The position numbers and the translations under genes are program-made. From positions 1-35,318 of the forward strand of contig JAISOA010000073.1 of the NCBI GenBank assembly GCA_031275945.1: DNA of 35,318 bases, written 5' to 3'. Shown here piece by piece: positions 22,317-30,657 of the stretch. The stretch is from Spirochaetaceae bacterium. GTDB taxonomy: Bacteria; Spirochaetota; Spirochaetia; Treponematales; Breznakiellaceae. Numbering within the stretch: the stretch's first letter is position 1; every line of letters starts with the position of its first letter. Below the pieces are notes generated by a model that saw only the letters and a program-made list of their open reading frames with translations, ran no database searches and was not told the DNA's origin.

Positions 22317-23528
22317 ATGAAGATAGCGATGTTTACCGACGCCTATTGGCCCAGGGTTAACGGCGTTACCGTTTCGGTAGACACTTTTTCTCTGGCCCTT
22401 ATTAAAGCGGGCCACGAGGTGATGATAGTCTGTTCCGAGTATCCGGTGTCTTCTATCACGGAATTCGGAATCGGAAAAAAAGATCCCGCCCGGGAAAAAC
22501 TTAAACTGCTGCGGGTACCTTCCCATTCGATTTTCTTTTCATCCGAAGACAGGATGGCCAAGCTTAGTAAGCGCGGATGGGTGGAAAACAGGCTCGATGC
22601 GTTTTCCCCCGAGCTTGTCCATATCAACACGGAATTTTTTATTGGCAACTTTGGTTTTTGCTATGCAAAAAAACGCCGGCTTCCCGCGGTGTATACCTTT
22701 CATACCATCTGGGAAGATTACGCAAGCAACTATCTTCCGTATGTGCCCGGGGGATTGCTCCGCTTTATAATACAGAAGGGACAACGGCATTTGTTAAAAC
22801 AGGCAACCCTTGTTATTGTGCCGACCCCGCAAATTGAGGCAATAGTAAAAAGCTACCGGGTAAAAAAAGAAATGCGCCGGCTCCCCACGGGGATCGATCC
22901 GGCCCTGTTTACCCACAGCGAAGAAGAGCTGGCCGAATTCAGGATTGGCATGGAAAAAAAGTACCCCGCCGTTAAGGAAAAAAAATTGCTTCTTTTTGCC
23001 GGCAGGGTTTCAAAAGAAAAGAACATTAGTTTTATCATCGAACTGTTTCCCGCATTGCTTGCACGGCATGCCGATTTGGTTCTGGTTATTGCAGGGAATG
23101 GCCCCTACCTTGATTATTTTAAAAACCAGGCGGAACACTGCGGCGTGGGAGAATCCTGCATTTTTACCGGCTACCTTGAACGGGCAGAATTGGCCCTTAC
23201 CTATGCGGTGTCCCACATTTTTCTTATGCCTTCCCTCACCGAAACCCAGGGGCTGGTAACTATTGAGGCCATGTTTTCGGGAATCCCCGTGGTAGCCATC
23301 GGGGCCATGGGAACGGTACAGCTAATGGAAGGAGACCAGGGGGGCTTTATGGTGCGGAACGATAAGGAGGAATTTAAGGCCCGGATTTTACAGCTCCTGG
23401 AAGACGGGGACCTGTACCGCCGTAAGTCGGAAGAAGCCCGGCGGCATGCTCAAAAATGGACCATCGGCTGCCTTACCGGACAGCTTGTAGAAATATACCG
23501 GGAAGCTTCCCGGTTTATGGGCCGGTGA
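22317..23528 (+). CDS. Family-4 glycosyltransferase
   Basis: A 403-residue GT-B glycosyltransferase of the GT4 type, similar in plan to diacylglycerol glucosyltransferases that make membrane glycolipids; the acceptor is inferred only loosely. The N-terminal half starts MKIAMFTDAYWPRVNGVTVSV, the usual Gly-containing loop after strand 1. The C-terminal nucleotide-sugar half has LLLFAGRVSKEKNISFIIE, FTGYLERAELALTYAVSHIFLMPSLTETQGLVTIEAMFSGIPVVA, which includes the E-x7-E region. An open frame extends 38 codons upstream, but ATG 22317 fits the family start and the promoter. The stop overlaps the helicase GTG start by four bases (GTGA). Confidence 0.9.
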   Translation: MKIAMFTDAYWPRVNGVTVSVDTFSLALIKAGHEVMIVCSEYPVSSITEFGIGKKDPAREKLKLLRVPSHSIFFSSEDRMAKLSKRGWVENRLDAFSPELVHINTEFFIGNFGFCYAKKRRLPAVYTFHTIWEDYASNYLPYVPGGLLRFIIQKGQRHLLKQATLVIVPTPQIEAIVKSYRVKKEMRRLPTGIDPALFTHSEEELAEFRIGMEKKYPAVKEKKLLLFAGRVSKEKNISFIIELFPALLARHADLVLVIAGNGPYLDYFKNQAEHCGVGESCIFTGYLERAELALTYAVSHIFLMPSLTETQGLVTIEAMFSGIPVVAIGAMGTVQLMEGDQGGFMVRNDKEEFKARILQLLEDGDLYRRKSEEARRHAQKWTIGCLTGQLVEIYREASRFMGR

Positions 23529-24778
23529 ATTTTTCTTCATTCGGCCTGGACCCTTCCCTGGAGGCGGCCCTTGCCGCCCGGGGTATTGTGGAGGCGTCGG
23601 GTATACAGGAACCGGTGATCCCTGCACTCCTTGAGGTTCCGGGGACCAATGTGCTTTTTACCGCCCCCACCGGTACGGGCAAGACCTTGGCCTACCTTCT
23701 GCCCCTGCTAACCTTGATAAAAAGAATGGACTCCGGGGAAAAACAGCCCGGCGCCGTTCCAGGGCCCCGGCTGTTGATTCTTGCCCCCACCCATGAACTC
23801 TGCTCCCAAATCAAGGGAGAACTGGATGTTTTACTTGCGGCCCTGAACATGGGTTCGTCGGCGCTACTCATCGGTTCCGGTTCCCTTGTCCGACAGATTG
23901 AGTATTTAAAAAAGAAAAAGCCCCCCGGGGTGGTGGGAAATCCCGCCCGGGTGCTGCAGCTTATAACCATGAAAAAACTTTCCCTTAGGGGCTTGCGTTT
24001 TCTGGTACTGGACGAGGGGGATTCTCTTATGGCGGAGGAGCTGTACAGAGAAACCGCCGCCGTCTGTGCCGGGGTTCAGAAGATCCCGGTCCGGCTTATT
24101 TCCTGTTCCGCCACCTTTCCTCCCAAAAGCCGGAACCGGCTTTTGGCACTGGGAACAGATCCGGCCCTAAAATCCCCCGATCCGGATTCGGCGATCCCCT
24201 CTCAAAGTCCCGGTGAAATACCCGTTCATCACTGGAAAATTATCGAAGAAACCGGTACCCCGGTACTGCAACATAACATAGAACATTGGGCTTTGTTTGC
24301 GGAGGGGCGGCAAAAAATATCCCTTCTCCGGTCCTTTCTGGCCGCCGCAAGACCAAAGAAAACTCTGGTTTTTTGTTCCCGGGGAGAAGAGGCGGGGAAG
24401 ATTGTGGCGCGGCTCCAGTCTTCCCATGTGGCCGCCGGGGGTATCTGGGGAGATATGGAAAAAAAAGCCAGAAAAGCCGCCATCGATCTTTTCAGAAATG
24501 GAAGCCTTTCGATCCTGGTTGCCAGCGATCTTGCCTGCCGGGGCCTTGATGTGGAAGGCATAAGCCATGTGGTAGCCATGGATGTTGCCTCCAATCCCCA
24601 CACGTATCTTCACCGGGCGGGCCGCACGGGCCGCATGGGAAAGCGGGGTATCATGGTTACCATAGGGGACGAGGCGGAACTGCGGCAGCTTGTACGGATC
24701 GAAAAAAAACTGGGCATCACGGTGTATCCCAAAGAACTACGCGACCGCCGGGTGATCCCCTGCCGGGAACCCCCGTGA
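23525..24778 (+). CDS. DEAD-box-type RNA helicase with a DEGD motif
   Basis: A 417-residue superfamily-2 helicase. Motifs in order: GIQEPVIPALL (Q motif region), APTGTGKT (I), PTHELCSQ (Ia), VLDEGDS (II, with DEGD in place of DEAD), SCSATFP (III), TLVFCSRGEEAG (IV), LVASDLACRGLDVEGISHVV (V) and HRAGRTGRMGKRG (VI). No C-terminal RNA-binding tail of the DbpA or CsdA type is seen. I chose GTG 23525, in a four-base overlap with the glycosyltransferase stop; the longer frame from 23456 lies within that gene. It is likely an RNA-remodelling protein in ribosome assembly or decay, co-transcribed with the glycosyltransferase. Confidence 0.88.
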   Translation: MNFSSFGLDPSLEAALAARGIVEASGIQEPVIPALLEVPGTNVLFTAPTGTGKTLAYLLPLLTLIKRMDSGEKQPGAVPGPRLLILAPTHELCSQIKGELDVLLAALNMGSSALLIGSGSLVRQIEYLKKKKPPGVVGNPARVLQLITMKKLSLRGLRFLVLDEGDSLMAEELYRETAAVCAGVQKIPVRLISCSATFPPKSRNRLLALGTDPALKSPDPDSAIPSQSPGEIPVHHWKIIEETGTPVLQHNIEHWALFAEGRQKISLLRSFLAAARPKKTLVFCSRGEEAGKIVARLQSSHVAAGGIWGDMEKKARKAAIDLFRNGSLSILVASDLACRGLDVEGISHVVAMDVASNPHTYLHRAGRTGRMGKRGIMVTIGDEAELRQLVRIEKKLGITVYPKELRDRRVIPCREPP

Positions 24779-24795
24779 TTGGAGGGCAGAATCAC
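24775..24795. terminator. Weak bidirectional hairpin between convergent genes
   Basis: GTGATT (24775-24780) pairs with AATCAC (24790-24795) around 9 bases, followed on the plus strand by CGTTTT. The stem includes both stop codons of the convergent helicase and barrel genes. It is only 6 bp, so terminator function is tentative. Confidence 0.3.
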
Positions 24796-26468
24796 CGTTT
24801 TGGGGGGAAGTACCGTGCCCCTTCGAGGGACCACTTTACGCCCAGGGTACATTCCAACGCGCTGCCGCCGGTTCCCCACAGCAGGGAGGGCGTAAGAGAA
24901 ACATCGAGGCCCTTCCAGGTATAGGCAAGGGGCAGATCCAGGGCAAAAAACCAGCGGTTATAGCCGGTAAGTTCTCCCTGGGTTTCATAGGAGGTGTCCA
25001 CCAGATTTGCCTCGCTGTTTTTAACCAGAAAAAGTAACTCGATTCCGGCGCGGATATGCCGCCGGGGAAAGCGGAAACTTCCCAGGAATTTTCCCCAGAT
25101 TGTACCGGGGCCATAGGGACTGGTTAGGGGCAGCAGCACCGCGTTTTTATTGGGGGCATAACGGTACAAGGCCCTGGCAAGCCGGGCTTCGCTTTGGGTA
25201 AAAGGGGGATCGTCAAAGCCATAGTTACCCCACAGGTAATGGGTATAACCCCCTTCCAGCATATAGTACTGGGTAAGGGCCTCTCCGGCGGCGCTGTACT
25301 CAAGCTGCAATACCGCGCCGGGTATGGTGGGGGTGGCCCCGTCGGGAATGCCGAAGATCCGGGCGCTAACGTCGTCAAACCCTATCATGACGGAAAGATC
25401 CAAACCCGGCAGCATGGTCCAGGACAGATCCACGATCAGGGAAAGGTTGTTGGGGGTTAAGTCGGCGTTGTGGTAGATCATAACGGGAAGCACATCGGTA
25501 ATATGAAAGGCGTTGTTACTCCGGACATACACCACCGTTCCCCCGATCCCCGCTTTTAGGGGACCGAAGTTCCACTGGAAGCGGTGGGCCGCGGTGAGGA
25601 TCGTACTGGGATTGGGGTCGTGGAGGAAGCCGAAATAATCCGTATAGGGCTTTCCCGGCGCCGGGGGATTGGGATCGTAGTTTGCATCGTAGACATCCCG
25701 GGGCGCCTTTTTAGGGACAATGGCCCCCAAAAGGTAATCAAAACTAAAGGGGCCCAGGGGTACATTAAGCCGAAGGCTGTCCAAATAGGGAAGCAGCGCC
25801 GAAGGGTACAGTGTGGCGCCCCGGGGATTTCCCCAATGTACCGTATCCCGGCCCAGAAAAAAATTCAGGTATCTGCCGTTCCAGGCAAAGACCCCCCGTG
25901 TTAGCATGTCGTAGGTAATATCCGCTTTGGAGAAAAAATTTGAAGAAGGGGTATAATCCCCCTCCCAGGGCGGGCGGATGTTAAGTTCCCCGGCAATCCA
26001 GGGGCCGTCGAAAACCCCGGCGCTGGCCTGCAAACTTAGGACCGGGGAAAAATTAAGAAAGGCCCGGCGAAAGTCCTCTCCATTGGGAACTTCCTCCCCG
26101 TCGATGGTAAACGATCCGGTACTTAGGCGGTGTTCGTACGCCAAGGCCATGGCCCCCTGGATGCGGATTCCCTGGTCCCGCTGTTCACTAAGGCCGGCGA
26201 TAAGCTCCGTCAACATACGCCGATCCGCTTCGTCCAGGGTTTCCGCTCCGGGAAGGGCAAGAAGCTCCTGTGCATAATCCAGCATATCCCCGCCATGGAC
26301 GGGAAACGAAGAAAAAGGAAGGGCCCGGCCCATGCGACGGCTGATGTGGCTTAGGGCAAGGAATTCCGGATCGGCGGTGTAAAAGTATTCTCCGTACACC
26401 CCCCCTCCGGCCAAAAGGAAAAAAATCAAGCCTAGGACATTCCGGGACGGAAAAAGAAGCCGCTTCAT
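24792..26468 (-). CDS. Outer-membrane beta-barrel protein (capsule-assembly/Wzi-like plan)
   Basis: A 558-residue exported protein with an N-terminal signal peptide (MKRLLFPSRN, then a hydrophobic run ending GGGVYG). An alpha-helical stretch (about 35-105) is followed by a long series of amphipathic strands rich in aromatic residues. NFFLGRDTVHWGNPRGATLYPSALLPYLDSLRL resembles the conserved part of Wzi-type capsule-assembly barrels, so a role in surface polysaccharide or lipid traffic is possible but not shown. It ends RYFPPKR, without the usual terminal aromatic. The start ATG is one base after the upstream barrel stop (TAA-C-ATG), so the pair is translationally coupled. Confidence 0.78.
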   Translation of the reverse strand: MKRLLFPSRNVLGLIFFLLAGGGVYGEYFYTADPEFLALSHISRRMGRALPFSSFPVHGGDMLDYAQELLALPGAETLDEADRRMLTELIAGLSEQRDQGIRIQGAMALAYEHRLSTGSFTIDGEEVPNGEDFRRAFLNFSPVLSLQASAGVFDGPWIAGELNIRPPWEGDYTPSSNFFSKADITYDMLTRGVFAWNGRYLNFFLGRDTVHWGNPRGATLYPSALLPYLDSLRLNVPLGPFSFDYLLGAIVPKKAPRDVYDANYDPNPPAPGKPYTDYFGFLHDPNPSTILTAAHRFQWNFGPLKAGIGGTVVYVRSNNAFHITDVLPVMIYHNADLTPNNLSLIVDLSWTMLPGLDLSVMIGFDDVSARIFGIPDGATPTIPGAVLQLEYSAAGEALTQYYMLEGGYTHYLWGNYGFDDPPFTQSEARLARALYRYAPNKNAVLLPLTSPYGPGTIWGKFLGSFRFPRRHIRAGIELLFLVKNSEANLVDTSYETQGELTGYNRWFFALDLPLAYTWKGLDVSLTPSLLWGTGGSALECTLGVKWSLEGARYFPPKR

Positions 26469-26469
26469 G

Positions 26470-28161
26470 TTACATCACCGGGAACAGGTACCGGAACCCC
26501 ACTGAAAAACGGAAAATAAACTCATGGTGCTCCGAAGCCTTCCATATCCAGATATCGTTATCCACGGTCCGCGCTTCATTATTCCCGGGGGGATTAAAGG
26601 GATCCCAGCCCGCGGGTTTTAGTTCAAGTCTGTTAAACCGGCCGCCTATGGCCATGGCCGCATAGGCGGAAAGGGGCCCGAATTGGCGGGACAGGTTAAG
26701 CCGAAGTTCCAGTCTTTTTTCTATTTGGCCGTCGTTAAAAAGCTGGCTTCCGTAGCGACCATCGTCGTACATGGACGTCCGTTCGTTGTAGTCGTGCCAG
26801 GGATTGGCGGGGGAGTTATTTCCCGCTAAAAGCAGTTCCAATTCCGCGGTGAGCAGAAAATCGTAAAATGTATTCTGGTAGTCCAGCTGAAAGGCCAGGT
26901 TGTTTTCCCCGTGTTTGTACCCCACCATATAGTCCTGGATAATCAAACTTACCGTTTCGTCGTCGTTATAGTAGCGGGTTTCGGGGTAGTAGGTATAACC
27001 GTAGGCGGTTGCGGCGCTGTCGTTTTTGTATTTTCCCGAACCGTTGGGGCCAATGGGTTCAAAGGTGTATTTAAGGGCCCCCCCATGGTGGAAGCCAAAA
27101 CGCCCATAGGGGGTGTTAAGCCGGCCGCCCAGTGCCCAGGCCGCCTTCCAGGGATTCTGGGAAAAGCCCTTGTACAAAAAGCGAAGAAAGCCCAGACCGA
27201 AATCGTCCATCAGCCCCTGGGCGTAGACGCTCCAGGCGTCCCGTTTGACCTCCCAGAAAAGGCCCAGCAGATTGTTTTCGTTAGACTGGGTAGCCCAGGG
27301 CCTGCCGGCGGTGGTCTTAAAGTACTGGATAAAATACTGGGGTATGGGGTTAAGGTAGTATTCCAGATCAAAGGCCCTGCCGGTATATACCGCCGCATCC
27401 AGAAACCCTATCCTCCAGTCGGCGCCTTTAAACGCGTAGATCTTGTAATTAACCCCCCGGTCGGGAAACCCATAGCCGGAAAGGCCTCCGGTATCGGCGG
27501 GATCACCTAGGTATGAAGCGCCGCCATTGTTTGCCGCTATCCAGTCTTTGCCATGTTTATTCCGGGCATCGTATTCGTTCCAGGCGGGAGAAGAAATTCC
27601 GCTGTCCCGGTTAAGTTCTATCCACTGGGTCTGGTAAATAAAATGTTCCGATTCCCAGCGCAATTTTAGGGTATTGGCGGAAATACCTGTGGAATTTAAG
27701 AAAAGTGAGTACGGGGAATCCACCTCGTCGTAATTTCTAAAACGCCCCGCCTGAATATACAGTGGATCCTTTGAATAAGAAAGACCCCCTTCGTTCAACA
27801 GAAAGTAAAAACCCCAGAGGTTTCCCGAAGGAAGCATCACCGCCGCGGGGGCGTATTTTTGATCGTTCTTAAGGACAAGATTTGCGGTTAACCCAAAGGG
27901 GCCGGCGGTATAGTTCATCAGCAGATCCATCCCCAGCCAAAAACTCTTTTCATACCCCGCATCCATTCCTATCCCAAGATCCAGAAATTCGGGCTGCCCA
28001 AAGATAAGGTTGTCGTTGGAAATAAGGGGTTTGCGCTGGTAGGTCTGGATCTCCTGCTCCGGAAGGGGCTCTTCGCCCTCGGTCTGGGTAAACAGGGGAA
28101 CCGCCAGAGTACATAAAACTAAGGCAATGCAACGTAGCTTCATACCCTTAAGGATAATCAT
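26470..28161 (-). CDS. Outer-membrane beta-barrel protein, paired with the next barrel
   Basis: A 563-residue exported barrel. MKLRCIALVLCTLAVPLFTQ, beginning at the internal ATG 28143, is a signal peptide; ATG 28161 adds six residues. Neither start has a well-placed ribosome binding site (AAGGG is only 1-2 bases from the second), so the start is uncertain. The mature part is a long run of Tyr/Trp/Gly-rich strands ending FRFSVGFRYLFPVM. No catalytic motif is seen. It follows the CNNM gene by 27 bases and precedes the second barrel by one base, in one operon with the HD-GYP gene. The two barrels are similar in size but not obviously close in sequence. Confidence 0.78.
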   Translation of the reverse strand: MIILKGMKLRCIALVLCTLAVPLFTQTEGEEPLPEQEIQTYQRKPLISNDNLIFGQPEFLDLGIGMDAGYEKSFWLGMDLLMNYTAGPFGLTANLVLKNDQKYAPAAVMLPSGNLWGFYFLLNEGGLSYSKDPLYIQAGRFRNYDEVDSPYSLFLNSTGISANTLKLRWESEHFIYQTQWIELNRDSGISSPAWNEYDARNKHGKDWIAANNGGASYLGDPADTGGLSGYGFPDRGVNYKIYAFKGADWRIGFLDAAVYTGRAFDLEYYLNPIPQYFIQYFKTTAGRPWATQSNENNLLGLFWEVKRDAWSVYAQGLMDDFGLGFLRFLYKGFSQNPWKAAWALGGRLNTPYGRFGFHHGGALKYTFEPIGPNGSGKYKNDSAATAYGYTYYPETRYYNDDETVSLIIQDYMVGYKHGENNLAFQLDYQNTFYDFLLTAELELLLAGNNSPANPWHDYNERTSMYDDGRYGSQLFNDGQIEKRLELRLNLSRQFGPLSAYAAMAIGGRFNRLELKPAGWDPFNPPGNNEARTVDNDIWIWKASEHHEFIFRFSVGFRYLFPVM

Positions 28162-28188
28162 GCGGCCGTCAAATGTACAGCCCTGGGG

Positions 28189-29385
28189 CTATTCAATTTT
28201 GCTGATCCGGACCCTGTGGATGCGGTTTCCGTCCAGGTCCAGCACCTTGAAGCGGAAATTTTTCCAGGAAAAATTTTCGCCGGTCCGGGGTATTTCGCCC
28301 GCAAGTTTTAGGATAAACCCCGCCAGGGTATGGTAATCCCGGGCGTTTTCCTCCCCCAGTTCCTCAAGCCCCAGGGTTTCCGCCAGCTCGTCCACGCTAA
28401 CGCTGCCATCTACGAGCCATGTGCCGTCTTCCTGAAGGATCACCTCATTGTCCGTCCGGGTAAGGGTTCCGATAATTAAATCCCGGAACCGCAAAGACCC
28501 GGCAAACCCTCCGTATTCATCCATCACGCATAGATAGTATTCCTCTTCCTGTTTAAAGGTTTCAAAGGCCTTTAGGGCGCCCAGGGTTTCCGGAATAAAC
28601 CGGGGTTTCCTCATAATCTTCTGTAACCCCTCCCATTCCCCGGAGAGGGCTATAAAAATATCCTGGACCGAAACAACCCCGGCAATATCGTCCTGGGTTC
28701 CTGTAACCACGGGGAAAAAGCCCTGGGTTTTGCAGGCCAGGGCCTTCTCCCGTACCTCTTCCCGGCTTGCGTCAATGTCAAGCCATTCGATTTCCGAACG
28801 GTGGGTCATAAAGGCGCTTACCGGCTTATCTCCCAGGTACAGCACCCCTTCCACCATGGACCGTTCACTGCTTTCCATCGCCCCGGTTTTTTCCCCCTCT
28901 TCCAGGGCCAAGCGAAGGTATTCTTCCCCCGGCGCCGGGACGGGGCGGTTTTTTAAAAAGGGGGCCCTGGACGCAAGAAGGTACAGGGGTTTCCATGGCA
29001 GGGATAAAAGTTCTATCAAGGGAAAGATCCCGGAAAGAAACCTCTCGGGATCAAGGACCGCCAAAAGCCGGGGAAGAAGTTCGGAAAAAATCCCCAGGGC
29101 CAGGACCAAAACCCCGGCGCTTAGAAGGATTGGCCGGAAAGGGCAGAACAGGACCGTTAGAACCCCGGCGGCAAATATGGACAGCATACTCCATATTCGC
29201 AGGGAAAAAACAAGCAATTCCGGTTTTTCCAGGGCCTTTAAAAGGGCCGCCGTCCTTTTTTTCCCCGGGGCTCTGGCGTGCAGCCGGGTCCTTTTGGCCA
29301 GACTTAGGACCGCGGCGGCAAAGGAAAAAAAACCGTTTATCACCACCAGGGAACATAGAATAAGCGCAGAGAAAGGGTCTTCCAT
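28189..29385 (-). CDS. CNNM/CBS-domain membrane protein (CorC/HlyC family)
   Basis: A 398-residue protein of the family once called hemolysin-like, now linked to metal-ion (Mg2+) transport. The N-terminal CNNM (DUF21) membrane part covers about residues 1-150 with four hydrophobic stretches. A CBS-domain pair follows (about 190-310), with VSAFMTHRSEIEWLDIDAS, GFFPVVTGTQDDIAGVVSVQDIF and YLCVMDEYGGFAGSLRFRDLI. A CorC_HlyC domain at the end contains WLVDGSVSVDELAETLG and YHTLAGFILKLAGEIPRTGE. The start ATG overlaps the HD-GYP stop by one base (TGATG), so the two are translated together. Confidence 0.9.
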   Translation of the reverse strand: MEDPFSALILCSLVVINGFFSFAAAVLSLAKRTRLHARAPGKKRTAALLKALEKPELLVFSLRIWSMLSIFAAGVLTVLFCPFRPILLSAGVLVLALGIFSELLPRLLAVLDPERFLSGIFPLIELLSLPWKPLYLLASRAPFLKNRPVPAPGEEYLRLALEEGEKTGAMESSERSMVEGVLYLGDKPVSAFMTHRSEIEWLDIDASREEVREKALACKTQGFFPVVTGTQDDIAGVVSVQDIFIALSGEWEGLQKIMRKPRFIPETLGALKAFETFKQEEEYYLCVMDEYGGFAGSLRFRDLIIGTLTRTDNEVILQEDGTWLVDGSVSVDELAETLGLEELGEENARDYHTLAGFILKLAGEIPRTGENFSWKNFRFKVLDLDGNRIHRVRISKIE

Positions 29386-30518
29386 CAGACAATTTCTTCT
29401 TTTTGCAGGGGCCGGATTATGTAAACCCCCTCCTGGGACGTTTCTATAACTTTGTTTTTTCCGTCCGGGGTCAGTTCCCCGAATATTTGAACCATGGGGT
29501 ATTTGGGGTTTTCGGGATTCACATCCACTACCTGACCCTTCTTGCCGCTGGAAAGGAGCACGTAAAGCCCAATGGGGTAAATAGACAGGGAAAAAACCAG
29601 GGCCTTAACCACCGTGTCGTCGTACTGTTTTCCTTCGTTTTTTAACAGATCCAGCATCCCCGAATATCCGTCTTTGGCATCCTTATGGGGCCTGGAACTT
29701 GTTAAGGCCTCGTAGGAGCAGGCCACGGCGATGATCTTTGCGTAGAGGCTTATCTTTTCCCCCGTCAGTTTTTGCGGGTACCCGGTTCCGTTTTCCCGCT
29801 CGTGGTGTTCCAGGGCTGCAAGACTAACCACCAGGGGAAAATCAAGGTTTTTTAGCAGGCTAAAGCTTAAGATAGGATGGCCTAGGATCAACTTCCGCTC
29901 CTGGGGAGAAAGGGGCCGTTTGCTTAAGTAGGTTTGGGGCGGCAGTTTAATCATCCCAATCTCGTGAAGCAGTGCGGCCACCCCCAACTCGATAAGCCTG
30001 TGGGTCGGCAGCTTAACAAAACCGCCAATGATGATGGCAATAATCGCCGATTTTACCGCATGAGAGGCCATGTAATTCTGCCCCTCCGCCAGATCCCCCT
30101 TCATTACCCTAAGCAGGTAGCGGCGGTTTTCTTTAACAGCGTCGCAGAGTTCCTTAACCCGTTCGGCCACCTGGTTAAAGTGAAATTCCTTTTGGGTGGC
30201 CACCTGGTTAAAGAGGGTTTCCGCATATTTAAGAAATTCCCGGTAGATTTTTTCCGCCCCCCGGATCTGCTCCCCGTCGCTTAGCAGGGCGGTTTCCGGT
30301 ATTCCCTCGGCCTCCTGGACGGCATCGTCGGCGCCGGAATATTCTTCCTGGGGTTCCCCGTCGCTCTGGACTTCCTTAAAATCCCATTCCTGCAGGGTCC
30401 TTAGCAGTTCCTGAGAAAACGTAACCTCCGGGGCGGTTAAAATAAAACGTTCATCCGCATAAACCGGCTGGCTAAAAAAGCTTCCCGCGGGTATATCTTT
30501 TATATTAAAAGTCTTCAT
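29385..30518 (-). CDS. HD-GYP-domain protein with altered metal-site residues
   Basis: HD-GYP proteins hydrolyse cyclic-di-GMP. This 377-residue protein has an N-terminal DUF3391-like part (MKTFNIKDIPAGSFFSQPVY), a variable acidic linker (about 55-85) and an HD-GYP domain (about 140-310). The signature histidine pair reads HEIGM (His185-Glu186) where the family has HD; His214 (GHP) is kept. The GYP motif reads HHERENGTGYP (238-248), with Asn where Asp is usual. The remaining ligands are kept, but loss of the metal-binding Asp may reduce or abolish activity, so it might be a sensor rather than an enzyme. It heads a four-gene run. The ribosome binding site is weak (GGAT). Confidence 0.88.
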   Translation of the reverse strand: MKTFNIKDIPAGSFFSQPVYADERFILTAPEVTFSQELLRTLQEWDFKEVQSDGEPQEEYSGADDAVQEAEGIPETALLSDGEQIRGAEKIYREFLKYAETLFNQVATQKEFHFNQVAERVKELCDAVKENRRYLLRVMKGDLAEGQNYMASHAVKSAIIAIIIGGFVKLPTHRLIELGVAALLHEIGMIKLPPQTYLSKRPLSPQERKLILGHPILSFSLLKNLDFPLVVSLAALEHHERENGTGYPQKLTGEKISLYAKIIAVACSYEALTSSRPHKDAKDGYSGMLDLLKNEGKQYDDTVVKALVFSLSIYPIGLYVLLSSGKKGQVVDVNPENPKYPMVQIFGELTPDGKNKVIETSQEGVYIIRPLQKEEIV

Positions 30519-30657
30519 ACCGATCCAAAATCATTAAATTGACGAAGCTCCATGCAATTCATTATTATGACCTAACGTACAAGAAATAGCAATTGGGAAG
30601 GCCCAAAAACTCCGGACGGTTTTAGAAGGTCCCAATGGTGCGGGATGGGGGATTTTG

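Noticed and set aside
26911-27510. 199-codon ORF opposite the first barrel gene
   Set aside because: Antisense shadow in G/C-biased sequence; valine/glycine-rich with no family pattern.
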